Below, piece by piece: positions 52,112 to 61,396 of a stretch of DNA of 64,000 bases. Position numbers and translations under genes: made by a program. The notes below the pieces were generated by a model. The model searched no databases and was not told where the DNA came from. It saw only the letters and a list, made by a program, of their open reading frames with translations. Within the stretch, counting starts at the first letter, position 1. Each line of letters begins with the position of its first letter. Source of the stretch: Pseudobdellovibrionaceae bacterium (GTDB lineage Bacteria > Bdellovibrionota > Bdellovibrionia > Bdellovibrionales > Bdellovibrionaceae); assembly GCA_013359135.1 (NCBI GenBank), contig JABWCN010000012.1, positions 44,385 to 108,384 on the forward strand, given 5' to 3'.

Positions 52112-52839
52112 TGGAAAATCACATTCAAATTCCCAAAATCCATCGGCTTAAATTTGAAGGACTTTCCTTTAAACATGAAAGCCAAGAGCCTATTTTGCAA
52201 AATGTAGATTATGAATTTCCGGCAGAAGAAACAGTGCTTATAAAGTCTTTGCAAGGGGCTGGGAAATCCACACTGTTACAAATTCTAGCTGGATTGATTA
52301 TTCCTACTTCTGGGAAGTACTTAATTAATGATGAAAATGTGTTAGAAATGACTTTTGAGGAGTTTTTACCCTATCGCCTTTCTATTGGCTATACTTTTGA
52401 TTACGGAGGCTTAATTAGCAACCGGACTGTGTATGATAATATGATTTTACCTCTGTTGTATCATAAGCTGCTTGATTTTAATCAAGCTGATTTGAAAATT
52501 AGAGAGTTGCTTAAGAGTTTTGAATTAGAAAAATTTAAAGACGAAAGGCCAGCGCATATTCCAGGAAGGATTAGGAAAATTGTTTGCTTGCTTAGGGCTA
52601 TGGTGATTGATCCACAAGTTTTATTGTTAGATGATCCTTCTGTCGGTTTAGGTCAGGATATCAGTTTGAAATTTTTGGATTTGATAGAACAACATAAAAA
52701 AGAAAGAAATTTGAGACATATTTTTATTACTTCTTATGATGACAAATTTATGAGCCTAATTCCTCATAGGACTATTCATCTTGATAATGGGTTTCTTTAT
52801 AATCACGAGGAAGAAAGTAAAAGGACTGTAAATTTATGA
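52111..52839 (+). CDS. MlaF-like ABC ATPase with altered catalytic motifs
   Basis: A 242-residue ABC ATP-binding protein by position and overall pattern. Its motifs are strongly changed: Walker A is SLQGAGKST (first Gly replaced by Ser); the Q-loop reads GYTFDYGG (Gln replaced by Asp); the LSGGQ signature is IPGRI; the Walker B ending is LLLDDPSVG (catalytic Glu replaced by Asp); and the switch His is Tyr in ITSYDDK. The lysine and serine of Walker A remain, so nucleotide binding is possible, but normal hydrolysis is doubtful. It overlaps mlaE by one base and the MCE gene by four (ATGA), so expression is coupled. Confidence 0.85.
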   Translation: MENHIQIPKIHRLKFEGLSFKHESQEPILQNVDYEFPAEETVLIKSLQGAGKSTLLQILAGLIIPTSGKYLINDENVLEMTFEEFLPYRLSIGYTFDYGGLISNRTVYDNMILPLLYHKLLDFNQADLKIRELLKSFELEKFKDERPAHIPGRIRKIVCLLRAMVIDPQVLLLDDPSVGLGQDISLKFLDLIEQHKKERNLRHIFITSYDDKFMSLIPHRTIHLDNGFLYNHEEESKRTVNL

Positions 52840-53837
52840 TGAATGTGAAGTTTAATAAATTTGAAAGGGTTGCTGGGCTATTTGTTCTTTTAGCTATAGT
52901 TGGCTCTTTGGTAACAGCTTTAAGCGTAGCTATTAAGCAAGGATGGTTTGAGAATAAGGTGAAATATCAAACCGTGTTTAACTCAGCCGATGGTATTCAC
53001 AATGGAACTACTGTGCTTATGGCGGGTATCCGCGCTGGAGGAGTAGAGGACATTGAACTCCTTGGAAATAATAAAATCAAAGTTACTTTTTATGTTATTG
53101 GAAAATTTCAAAACCGTTTGCGCTCAGACTCAAGGGCTCAATTGATCCGTCCTTTTATTATTGGAGACCGTGTATTAGAGCTTACGGTAGGGAGTGATAC
53201 GGCGACTTTAGTTAAGGAAGGTGCCATGATTCCTTCAGAAGAGACATTAGACTTAATGACTTTAATGAGTGGAAAAAAACTGGGCAACTCTTTGGAGAAA
53301 ATTTCGGGAATGTTAGAGAATTTGCAGTATTTGATGGAAACTTTTCTTGATAAGGACAGAACCCAGTCGATGGTTAGGATTTTTGATCAACTGGACCCAT
53401 TACTAGGAAGCATGAACACGATGAGTACAGAGGTAACCAAGCTCAGTAAGCAGTTAACCTATGATCAAAATCTGAAAAAGACCTTAGCGCAAACAGTGAT
53501 TTTAACTAAGGAGTTTAATCGTATTCTTCCTGAACTTAATAGGCAAAACCCAGAGCTTGCTAAAAACTTAGCAAGTCTTACTTCCAATTTGTCGCAAATG
53601 ACTCAGGAGTTTAAAAACATCACGGTGATGATGAAGAATTATGGTCCTGAAATACCTACCGTAGCTAAAAGAGCGTTGGAAGCTTTAGATGAAGCCACTA
53701 TTTTAATGAAAGCAATGCAAAAGAATTTTTTCTTAAAGTCATCAGTCAGAGAAGTTGTTGAGGAGGAAGAAAAAGAAGTGGGTGATGGGACTCGTCTTCC
53801 TGCGCGTGAGCGCTCTGCGCGAGAGAAAAAACCATAA
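52836..53837 (+). CDS. MlaD-like MCE-domain protein
   Basis: A 333-residue protein with an N-terminal membrane helix (VAGLFVLLAIVGSLVTALSV) and one MCE domain at about residues 40-140 (YQTVFNSADGIHNGTTVLMAGIRAGGVEDIELL ... RVLELTVGS). MCE domains form hexameric rings that carry lipids across the periplasm. The C-terminal 180 residues are helical (coiled coil), ending in a highly acidic then basic tail (VVEEEEKEVGDG, then RLPARERSAREKKP). This C-terminus is longer than in E. coli MlaD (about 180 residues in total), closer to Mce/PqiB-like forms with helical needle extensions. Confidence 0.9.
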   Translation: MMNVKFNKFERVAGLFVLLAIVGSLVTALSVAIKQGWFENKVKYQTVFNSADGIHNGTTVLMAGIRAGGVEDIELLGNNKIKVTFYVIGKFQNRLRSDSRAQLIRPFIIGDRVLELTVGSDTATLVKEGAMIPSEETLDLMTLMSGKKLGNSLEKISGMLENLQYLMETFLDKDRTQSMVRIFDQLDPLLGSMNTMSTEVTKLSKQLTYDQNLKKTLAQTVILTKEFNRILPELNRQNPELAKNLASLTSNLSQMTQEFKNITVMMKNYGPEIPTVAKRALEALDEATILMKAMQKNFFLKSSVREVVEEEEKEVGDGTRLPARERSAREKKP

Positions 53838-53878
53838 AAAGATATTGATTCTGATAAAAAAGACAATAAAGTTAGCTT

Positions 53879-55177
53879 GTGGTCGTTTATTTTTTTAAAA
53901 AGCTAATTCTTTCTTCGCGAGCTGGAAACCTTGTTAGGCGTATTTCAAGGTTATCAATGATTGGTATTGGTGTTTCAGCTTTTGCTTTCCTTACAGTTTT
54001 GTTTGTGATGAGTGGGATGAATAAAAGCATTGAAAGTCGAATAGTGGCCCTAGAACCTCATTTAAGCTTAAAAAAGGAAAATAACAAATCTGTATCTTTC
54101 TTAGAGAGTCATATCATCAAAGATTTTTTTAAGGAGCATAAAGCTAAGCGGATTTCCATTTATGAAACTCAGGATGTGATTTTAAGATCAATGGATGGAC
54201 AGTTTCGTGGAGCTATCGCCCAAGGGTTTTCAAGAGAAAGTTTAGAGAATTTCTATTATAACTTAAAAGAGCTTGAAAAAAGCAAGTCCAATCAGCGCAA
54301 AGAAGACATCAATAAGAAGATAGAAAACAAAGATTCAGTTGTTAGTGACCAGTGGATGCAGATGGAAGCTCCTGCTATGAATGAGATTTTTATAGGAGTG
54401 GATTTAGCAAGAGCTTTGGGGGTTTTTGAAGGAGATTACGTAATGGTGCTACAACCAGAGAGTCTACTTTTAGCTCCTGGAGAAACGCCCACATTTGAAA
54501 AAGTACAGATTAAAAAGATCATCACTACTAATTTGAATGACTTGGACTCTCAAGGTGTTTTCTATATTCGTGATTTAGCCTTAAACTCATTACGTACATC
54601 ATTAAGTCGTCAAGTAGGGATTGAAGTTTGGTTGGAAGACCCTTTTTTAGCTAAATCCTTGAAGAAAGCTATGGTGGAAAAGTTAGAAACTGAGCCTGGT
54701 TGGGTTGTAGAAACTTGGATGGACAGAAACTCGGCTTTGTTTTATGCCTTGAAACTAGAGAAGTTAATGATTGGAATTTTCTTAGGATTAGCTGGATTAA
54801 TCTCTTCTTTTTCTATTATAACTGTTTTAGCCCTATTGATATCTGAAAAAACTAGAGACATTGCTATGCTCAGAACTCTTGGCTTATCTCAAAAAAAAAC
54901 CATCGATATTTTTATAAAAATGGGGATGGTGATTTCTTTAGTTGGATTACTTATAGGAGCTTTTGCGGCTCTTTTTATGGGTATGTATATTGAGCGTAAT
55001 CCAATAAATATTTTACCAGATATCTATTATGATTCTTCAATTCCAGCGCGAGTGGATTATGTGCTATTTGTACTGGTTTTAGTTGTTAGTGTGGTGATTT
55101 CCTTTTTGGGCTCTTATATTCCAACTAGAGCCCTTGAGCGAATTACTCCATCTCAGGCTTTAAGGCAAAAGAACTAA
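53879..55177 (+). CDS. LolC/LolE-type lipoprotein-release permease
   Basis: A 432-residue permease of the LolC/E (MacB-like, FtsX) family, which extracts lipoproteins from the inner membrane. The N-terminal helix follows SSRAGNLVRRISRLSMIGIGVSAFAFL, a family-typical start; a large periplasmic domain (about 50-280) is followed by three helices with LALLISEKTRDIAMLRTLGLSQKKTIDIFIKMG and the end SYIPTRALERITPSQALR. The start is GTG at 53879. No lolD ATPase gene is adjacent. The large number of lipoproteins in the window makes such a system necessary. Confidence 0.85.
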   Translation: MVVYFFKKLILSSRAGNLVRRISRLSMIGIGVSAFAFLTVLFVMSGMNKSIESRIVALEPHLSLKKENNKSVSFLESHIIKDFFKEHKAKRISIYETQDVILRSMDGQFRGAIAQGFSRESLENFYYNLKELEKSKSNQRKEDINKKIENKDSVVSDQWMQMEAPAMNEIFIGVDLARALGVFEGDYVMVLQPESLLLAPGETPTFEKVQIKKIITTNLNDLDSQGVFYIRDLALNSLRTSLSRQVGIEVWLEDPFLAKSLKKAMVEKLETEPGWVVETWMDRNSALFYALKLEKLMIGIFLGLAGLISSFSIITVLALLISEKTRDIAMLRTLGLSQKKTIDIFIKMGMVISLVGLLIGAFAALFMGMYIERNPINILPDIYYDSSIPARVDYVLFVLVLVVSVVISFLGSYIPTRALERITPSQALRQKN

Positions 55178-55222
55178 GAGCTGGCCCCTAGGCTTTTTTG
55201 TTAGCATAGGGGACTCTGATTT

Positions 55223-56065
55223 TTACACTGAAATTTGAAACTCTCTAAGGGTTTCGTTTAAAGAGGTTTTCAGATCAGTACTAGGTTTTCTTTTTCCAAT
55301 AATTAATGCACAAGGAACTCCATAGTCACCAGCTGGAAATTTTTTATTTAAGCTTCCAGGAATAACAACTGAGTTTTTAGGAACAATACCTTTGTATTCA
55401 ATAGGCGAACTTGTAGTCACGTCAATGATCTTGGTACTTGAGGTGATTGTTACACCAGCACCCAGAACAGCGCCCTCTTCAATCAAAGCGCCTTCGACAA
55501 TAATACAGCGTGATCCAATGAAAGCATTATCTTCAATGATTACTGGCTGCGCTTGGATAGGTTCTAACACTCCGCCAATGCCGACTCCCCCAGACAGATG
55601 GACATTTTTACCAATCTGTGCGCAAGAGCCAACGGTAGCCCAAGTATCTATCATGGTGCCTGTATCTATATAGGCGCCTATATTAGTATAAGATGGCATT
55701 AAAACCACGCCAGCATTGATAAAACTCCCATAGCGAGCCACAGCTGGAGGAACAACACGAACATTTTCTTTTCCACTCCAGTTCTTAACAGGAATTTTGT
55801 CATAAAAGCTAAGTTCTTTGAAATCAATAACACGCATTTTCTGTAGGCGAAAGTAAAACAGAATTGCTTGCTTGACCCACTCATTGGTTTTCCAAAGAGA
55901 GCGTTCTTCTTTGGTATCCATTTTTTCAGACACTCTGAGTTTACCTTGATCAAGTAAGTGAATGACCTCAAGAATCGCGGAGCTATCTTCGGAGGTGATG
56001 TCATCGAACTTTAGGCCGTCGTTAAGATCTTGTTGGATTTTATTTATGATATTTTCAAGTAACAT
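55223..56065 (-). CDS. dapD: Tetrahydrodipicolinate N-succinyltransferase
   Basis: DapD succinylates tetrahydrodipicolinate in the succinylase branch of diaminopimelate and lysine synthesis. The 280-residue protein has an N-terminal helical domain and a left-handed beta-helix of hexapeptide repeats (VRVVPPAVARYGSFINAGVVLMPSYTNIGAYIDTGTMIDTWATVGSCAQIGKNVHLSGGVGIGGVLEPIQAQPVIIEDNAFIGSRC is one region in which family residues are dense). Start ATG with AAGGAG upstream. It is followed upstream by mpaA-like and divergent lysA, forming a DAP-centred cluster. Confidence 0.93.
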   Translation of the reverse strand: MLLENIINKIQQDLNDGLKFDDITSEDSSAILEVIHLLDQGKLRVSEKMDTKEERSLWKTNEWVKQAILFYFRLQKMRVIDFKELSFYDKIPVKNWSGKENVRVVPPAVARYGSFINAGVVLMPSYTNIGAYIDTGTMIDTWATVGSCAQIGKNVHLSGGVGIGGVLEPIQAQPVIIEDNAFIGSRCIIVEGALIEEGAVLGAGVTITSSTKIIDVTTSSPIEYKGIVPKNSVVIPGSLNKKFPAGDYGVPCALIIGKRKPSTDLKTSLNETLREFQISV

Positions 56066-56092
56066 AAGCCTTGTTCTCCTTAGGTTTTGTCG

Positions 56093-56755
56093 TTATTTTT
56101 TTTCTGTAGCTTTAAGAGCTGCTAAAATAGCAGGGACATGAATCTTGTTGATTTCTTTAAAATCGATATCCCGCTCAATTTCGAAAGTGATTGTTGGGAT
56201 ATTTCTTTCTTTACCAGCAAGAGTTCCAAGGCTTCCTGGAGTAGGGTATCCAATGTCTGTCTCGATAGGATAGCCTGTGAGTTTTTTTAAAATTTCGGCT
56301 TCTGCCTCCCATCCCGAGCCATTGACATTAATCATGGGTGTGAATGAGTGCAGAGAAATTAAAAGTTTGTAGTTTCTTTGATCAAGCAGTTTTACGAGGG
56401 CTTGATTCTCTGGCTCACTATTAGCTGAGTGACCTGGAAAGTACCGAGGGTTTTTAACTTCGCTAGTCCAATCTCTTGTTGGTAAATTACGGTTCAAATC
56501 TATCCCATTACAGTTGTGGCGTTGCTTATTCAATATACCTTCTATGTTAAATTCGGGAATTAGAGTGATTTTAAGGTTCAAATCATTCAGAGTTAAAAAA
56601 CTTTTTAGAAGTCCTTGAGCTGCAATAACGCCCTCTGGTTCATCTCCATGAACTCCTCCTAGAATTAATACTTCATTGCCATTATTACCAAATTCATATT
56701 TAAAAATAGGAAGACCTTTGATTGAATTGGCGAACACGTCCATCTTAAATTCCAT
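56093..56755 (-). CDS. MpaA-like M14 murein peptide amidase
   Basis: A 220-residue M14-family metallopeptidase resembling MpaA, which removes diaminopimelate from murein tripeptide during cell-wall recycling. Zinc ligands are in GGVHGDEPEG (His and Glu) and LLISLHSFTP (His); the catalytic Glu is in TITFEIERD; and NGIDLNRNLPTRDW is the substrate-binding Asn-Arg motif. The ATG at 56755 has AGGAGT upstream. No signal peptide, so cytoplasmic, as for MpaA. It lies between dapD and lysA, which supports a DAP-related role. Confidence 0.85.
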   Translation of the reverse strand: MEFKMDVFANSIKGLPIFKYEFGNNGNEVLILGGVHGDEPEGVIAAQGLLKSFLTLNDLNLKITLIPEFNIEGILNKQRHNCNGIDLNRNLPTRDWTSEVKNPRYFPGHSANSEPENQALVKLLDQRNYKLLISLHSFTPMINVNGSGWEAEAEILKKLTGYPIETDIGYPTPGSLGTLAGKERNIPTITFEIERDIDFKEINKIHVPAILAALKATEKK

Positions 56756-56898
56756 AAATACTCCTGATGAAATCGAATAAAGCATTGAGTTTTATAAATG
56801 ACAAGAAATTTTCAAATTTAACTATTTACAGAATAAAAAAATAATCCTACTAATCAAATAAGATAACTAAAAGAAAATTAAACCCTAATGAGGTCAAA

Positions 56899-58167
56899 AT
56901 GTCGAAAGCTCAAGCAGAACTGGAACTTCAAGATAAACCGCAAGAGTCTTTTTTACGCTATGAAGCCGATGAGCTTATCTTCGTAACTCCAGCTGAAAAT
57001 AGTAGACCAGAAAAAAAGAAGTCAGTTGCAAAGCTTCTTAATAATTATACTGGGCCATTGTATTGTTATGATCTTGATTTTATCCGTTATCGTGCTCAAA
57101 AAATGCAAGCTGTATTGAAAAATGTAAAACTATTTTATGCAATGAAAGCTAATTTTAATGAAGAAGTATTAAAAATATTCCTTTCTCTTGGGGTAGGAAT
57201 AGATGTTGTCAGTGAAGGCGAAATTCGCAAGGCTTTGTCTGTAGGGTTTACCCCTGATCAAATTGTTTATAGTGGAGTTGGCAAAACGAAGAAAGAAATT
57301 GACTCGGCAATTGAGCTTTCCATTTATCAAATCAATGTGGAAAGTCTTCCGGAGTTAAGACGGATTATTGAAATAGCAAAAAATAAAAAGAAAAAAGTGA
57401 ATGTGGCTTTCCGTCTCAATCCAAATATGAGTATAGAAACTCACCCTTATATAGCAACGGGTTTAAGGGACAATAAGTTTGGAATAGAGCTAGAAGCATT
57501 CACTGAACTTATGGCGATTTCCAAAGAAAACAAAGAGTTTCTTAATGTGCGAGGTATATCACTTCATCTAGGATCGCAAATGAAGGAGTTTCAGCCACTT
57601 AAAGATGCCTTAAGTAAACTACGAGATTATTTTATACAGCTAAATAAAGAGTTTGAAGAATGTGTTTGTTTTGACGTAGGTGGTGGGCTTGGTATTTTTT
57701 ATGAAAAGCAAGACCTAAAAGCAGAGAATCAACTTTTGGAGAATTATAAAGAAGTTATTTTTTCTGAATTGGAAGACTTGTATAAAAAAATTCCTAATTT
57801 TGAAATCCAATCGGAACCAGGTCGGTGGCTGGTGGCCCATGGTGGTTTTTTATTAAGTGAAGTGCAATATATAAAAAAAACAAAATTCAAAAATTTCTTA
57901 ATAATTGATTCTGGAATGAATCATTTATTAAGACCCTCATTATATGAGGCTTATCATGAGGTCATGTCTGTAAAAAATAATGAAAAAAAAGAAATTTATG
58001 ATGTGGTAGGGCCAATTTGCGAGTCATCGGATTTTTTTGCAAAAGGTAGAACTTTATCAACACTTAACGAGGGTGATTTTGTTTTGATTGCAGATTGTGG
58101 AGCTTACGGAGCAAGTATGTCCAATGATTATAATTTGCAAGCACGAGCTAAAGAGATTTATTTGTAA
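56899..58167 (+). CDS. lysA: Diaminopimelate decarboxylase
   Basis: LysA converts meso-diaminopimelate to lysine with PLP. The 422-residue protein has the PLP lysine in KLFYAMKANFNEEVLKI, GIDVVSEGEIRKAL, SLHLGSQM, the phosphate-binding CFDVGGGLGI, EPGRWLVAHGG, and GPICESSDFFAKGR with the substrate-binding Cys and Glu, then DCGAYGASMSNDYN. All are family-typical. It is divergent from the dapD/mpaA-like pair and overlaps the next convergent gene by 10 bases. Confidence 0.93.
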   Translation: MSKAQAELELQDKPQESFLRYEADELIFVTPAENSRPEKKKSVAKLLNNYTGPLYCYDLDFIRYRAQKMQAVLKNVKLFYAMKANFNEEVLKIFLSLGVGIDVVSEGEIRKALSVGFTPDQIVYSGVGKTKKEIDSAIELSIYQINVESLPELRRIIEIAKNKKKKVNVAFRLNPNMSIETHPYIATGLRDNKFGIELEAFTELMAISKENKEFLNVRGISLHLGSQMKEFQPLKDALSKLRDYFIQLNKEFEECVCFDVGGGLGIFYEKQDLKAENQLLENYKEVIFSELEDLYKKIPNFEIQSEPGRWLVAHGGFLLSEVQYIKKTKFKNFLIIDSGMNHLLRPSLYEAYHEVMSVKNNEKKEIYDVVGPICESSDFFAKGRTLSTLNEGDFVLIADCGAYGASMSNDYNLQARAKEIYL

Positions 58168-59102
58168 TAGAAAGAGCAAAGAATTTTCTGAGCTTGAGGT
58201 ATCTTGTAGAAACGAGAGAGCTCTGAGCGCAGAACTAAGTTTCTTCTTGTTAAATACTCATTCTTTTCTTGATTTAACTCTTCCTGGTGCCCTTCAAAGA
58301 AGGGCGAAGAACTCGTTCTAGCTTGGTATAAGTCAATCACATCTTGAGGTGGCATTTTTCCAAGATAGTTTTTTAATTTTTGTGAAGCGAGTAATTCTCT
58401 TGCTATCTGAGCGTCAGACTCGTGTCCTTTCCAGTAATTATTTTTTGTATCTACGGCCACAAATTTGTGGCCGAATTCAAAAATAAATTTTTCTTTAATT
58501 GCTTTATCAGTAAGTTGTTGTTCTGTGTTGTGACGGAAGGAACGCAGTTCTTCAAAGATTTCTCGATTAACTAAATCAATGATGACTTCAAAGCGATTCA
58601 TGACAGTTTCGAATTCTTTGACTTCTTCCTTTGGAATTTTTAGCTGAGCTACAGCTTCATCAAGTAGGTCTTTAAAAAGCTCGCTATCAATACGATTTAT
58701 ATGATCTTTAGAGAACTTAGCTTTTTCTTTTATTGGTGTTAGTTTTTCTTGGCCCTCTGGGGAAGAAAAATCAACCCCATAAGCACTGACCAGGCCATGA
58801 CTTAATGGTTCTGGTGAAGTGGATTTTGGGTAATATCTTTCTATAAAACTTTGAGTGTGACTGAATTTAGCCCAATCATGTTGTGAAGCTCTTTTACGAG
58901 TAAGCTCTGGATATCGAAGCAGGATACTAAACTCAGGTTTTTCTTGTAAGATTTTTGAAGCAAGAAGAAATTCAGCTACATAAGCAACCCCAAGACTATG
59001 TTCAGCCATTTCAATTTCAAACTGCACGAAGCTTCTGGGTTTGTTAAAAAAAGCTAATGAATTATAGCTAAGCAATAAAATAAATAATAATTTTTTAAAC
59101 AT
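58158..59102 (-). CDS. Secreted protein with a possible HD-type motif
   Basis: A 314-residue exported protein. The ATG at 59102 gives a signal peptide (FKKLLFILLLSYNSLAF); the frame extends 11 codons upstream without a ribosome site. The segment EIEMAEHSLGVAYVAEFLL followed by RKRASQHDWAKFSHTQSF has the spacing of the first His and the His-Asp pair of HD hydrolases, but the last Asp is not obvious, so this is tentative. It is helical and charged overall. Unknown function; convergent overlap with lysA. Confidence 0.6.
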   Translation of the reverse strand: MFKKLLFILLLSYNSLAFFNKPRSFVQFEIEMAEHSLGVAYVAEFLLASKILQEKPEFSILLRYPELTRKRASQHDWAKFSHTQSFIERYYPKSTSPEPLSHGLVSAYGVDFSSPEGQEKLTPIKEKAKFSKDHINRIDSELFKDLLDEAVAQLKIPKEEVKEFETVMNRFEVIIDLVNREIFEELRSFRHNTEQQLTDKAIKEKFIFEFGHKFVAVDTKNNYWKGHESDAQIARELLASQKLKNYLGKMPPQDVIDLYQARTSSSPFFEGHQEELNQEKNEYLTRRNLVLRSELSRFYKIPQAQKILCSFYYK

Positions 59103-59232
59103 CAGGGGAATTAAATGCAAGTTAAAAGCCAACAAGAGTCGTGTTAATAAAATTTATTAATCAGTCTTTAAACTGTTTTAATGGATTTCAAGAGGTAGGA
59201 GTTTTATTAGATTTGATTTATTTTAAAAATTT

Positions 59233-59276
59233 AGAGTTTTTAAGGAGCCTTTATTTGGCTCTATGACTAAAACTCT
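59233..59276 (+). promoter_or_regulatory. Two-stem hairpin in the leader of the exported kinase gene
   Basis: AGAGTTTT (59233-59240) pairs with AAAACTCT (59269-59276) and, inside, GAGCC pairs with GGCTC. It lies about 40 bases before the ATG at 59318. It is either a leader structure of this gene or part of a terminator for upstream transcription. Confidence 0.4.
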
Positions 59277-59317
59277 ACAGTGTTAAAGTTTTTTTATATC
59301 AGCTATATAAAGCTATT

Positions 59318-61342
59318 ATGAAAAAACTCATGGTGCTTTTCTTTTTAATAACGGTTATCGCTAGAGCGCAAATCTCATCGACATTTTCATCTATAAGCTC
59401 AACTTATAAAATAAGATCTTTTTTTAAAGTACTAGAAGATGTAGAGCCTTTTAGGTTAAGCAGCATGGAAAAATTTCAGATTAAGCTTTTGTTACATGAG
59501 TGGCAAATGACTGGGAGTTTGAATCTAGAAAATATTAAAGATAAATATCAGAGTTTAATAAATAGTGGTAAAGTGTTTGTTAGTAATAAAAAGTATGAAT
59601 CCTTTGAAGAATATTTAGTTCAAGAGGCTAGCTCTTGGCCTAGAACAGGTGATTTGACTGCTGATATTAAGAGAATTGAAGAGGTTGGACTTGAACTCAT
59701 AGAGCCTGAATTTACAGATGAGTCTGTTAAAAAAGTTTGGGAGCAGAATAAGACTAATAAAACAGATTTTTTAAAAAAAACAAGTCTTTTTGCCTATATC
59801 GAACTATTAAAAATGGCAAACACTTCGTCAGGTTCCTTAACTGGGTCAGTTGATAAAACAACAATTGAAGAACATATAGTAAATATTGAGAAAGATCTAA
59901 ATCAAGCAGTTAAGGAGTCTTTGGGAGAGCTTTTTTCCAAAGAAAAAAAACAATTTATCAGTCAAGCTTTTCCTGAGTTGCTTTCAATTTATTTTAGAAG
60001 AAGTTCCTTGAAAATGAAATTAAATATGTTTTCAGATCTTTTAGATAATTCATTTCCTTATGAAAAAGAAAATTTAATAATGGCCTATTTTAGCAATAGT
60101 GGCCCACAATTTCAGAAGTTAATTCAGTCTTTTTCTAAGGAAGAAAGTATTGATAAGAAGTGGCAACCTTTATTTGAAAAATTTGAATCTAGTGTTCGAG
60201 AGGTTCCTTTTTGGCAGGTAGAAAAATTGCTTAAAGTTTCTCGTTTCCCATTTGAAGTCTTATCAGTTTCTCCTCAAAGACTTGGAACGGGTACAATTTC
60301 GCAAAGTCACCTTGGAAAAGTGAGATTTAATGACGGTCGTGAGCAAGAGGTTGTTTTTAAGTTTATAAAACCTGGAGCCGCAGAGAGAGTTCTTGAAGAA
60401 CTTGAAATTATTAGAGCTGCTTGCGTAGAGTTAGATGAAAACCCTGAATTTAGCAGTAAGAACTATATGAAATTAGCGCCCTTAGCTGATAATATTTATA
60501 AAATGCTCGTGAATGATTTGAAGTTAAAAAAATCCTACGCTTATCAAAAACTTGCGATTAAACATATGACAAGAGATGATATTGTGATTCCAGAAGTTTG
60601 GTTGAGCTTAGAAAAGGAACCTAATTTTATGGTTCAAACTAAGGCTGAGGGACAGAAATTATCCAAGTTTGAACCTGAGGTTGCAGTTAAAATTTTGAAT
60701 CGATTAATAGAGTTTTGGATGGATGAGGCTATATTTGGAGACGGTTATTATCATGCAGATCTTCATCAAGGTAATTACTTTGCAAAGATCCAAGAAGAAT
60801 TTAAAGGTCATGAGAAAACTATTATTACTCTTATTGATTTTGGTATGTTCGGTGAGTTAACAACTCAAGACAAAAAAGACATTATGGCTTTAGCTATCAC
60901 TTTGAAGGCTAAAAAAGTCGAAGAATTAACTACTGTAGCCTGGAGACTTGCAAATAAAAGTCAGTCGCAAATCACTCATAAAAAACTATTTCTACTTTTA
61001 AATGAAAGAATCAGGGAGCAGGAACAAGATTTATCAATTGATGCTCTACTTAAGCTTTTCACTGCAAATGGTCTTGAATTGAATCAACGTGTTTTGGGCT
61101 TTTTAAGAGGTTCTGTTACACTAACTTCGCAGTTAAAAAAATTAGATAAGAGAGTTTCTTTTGCAGATATTGCACTAAGAGTGTCTTTAAAGCATCCTTT
61201 GAAAGCCTTGACTGTGTTTTCCTTAAAGGAAGTAAGCTTTAGAGACCTAGTTAAGTTGTTGTGGGTGCATTTTTTTAGCAACAAACAAAAGGCGCAAAGC
61301 AAAAAAAACATGAATTCATGTGTTTCTTTTTACGGCAGATAG
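59318..61342 (+). CDS. Exported UbiB/AarF (ABC1)-type atypical kinase
   Basis: A 674-residue protein with a signal peptide (KKLMVLFFLITVIARA) and a C-terminal ABC1/UbiB kinase-like domain from about residue 310. The nucleotide loop GTGTISQSH (323-331) replaces the usual alanine-rich loop; Lys348 in VVFKFIK is the ATP lysine; HADLHQGNYF (His479 onward) matches HADPHPGN; and LIDFGMFGEL has the metal-binding Asp507. The first 300 residues are helical and not recognised, and the family's KxGQ element is not evident. UbiB proteins are normally cytoplasm-facing and act in ubiquinone synthesis. Export suggests a different target, or anchoring by an uncleaved N-terminal helix. Confidence 0.85.
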   Translation: MKKLMVLFFLITVIARAQISSTFSSISSTYKIRSFFKVLEDVEPFRLSSMEKFQIKLLLHEWQMTGSLNLENIKDKYQSLINSGKVFVSNKKYESFEEYLVQEASSWPRTGDLTADIKRIEEVGLELIEPEFTDESVKKVWEQNKTNKTDFLKKTSLFAYIELLKMANTSSGSLTGSVDKTTIEEHIVNIEKDLNQAVKESLGELFSKEKKQFISQAFPELLSIYFRRSSLKMKLNMFSDLLDNSFPYEKENLIMAYFSNSGPQFQKLIQSFSKEESIDKKWQPLFEKFESSVREVPFWQVEKLLKVSRFPFEVLSVSPQRLGTGTISQSHLGKVRFNDGREQEVVFKFIKPGAAERVLEELEIIRAACVELDENPEFSSKNYMKLAPLADNIYKMLVNDLKLKKSYAYQKLAIKHMTRDDIVIPEVWLSLEKEPNFMVQTKAEGQKLSKFEPEVAVKILNRLIEFWMDEAIFGDGYYHADLHQGNYFAKIQEEFKGHEKTIITLIDFGMFGELTTQDKKDIMALAITLKAKKVEELTTVAWRLANKSQSQITHKKLFLLLNERIREQEQDLSIDALLKLFTANGLELNQRVLGFLRGSVTLTSQLKKLDKRVSFADIALRVSLKHPLKALTVFSLKEVSFRDLVKLLWVHFFSNKQKAQSKKNMNSCVSFYGR

Positions 61343-61396
61343 TATAAATTTATTTATGAGATGGTTTAAGTGCTAAGCCTTTATAAAGGAGTGATT

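Noticed and set aside
55184..55212. Inverted repeat GCCCCTA / TAGGGG after the LolC/E-like gene as a terminator
   Set aside because: The loop is long and the following T-run is weak and displaced; possible but not supported enough.
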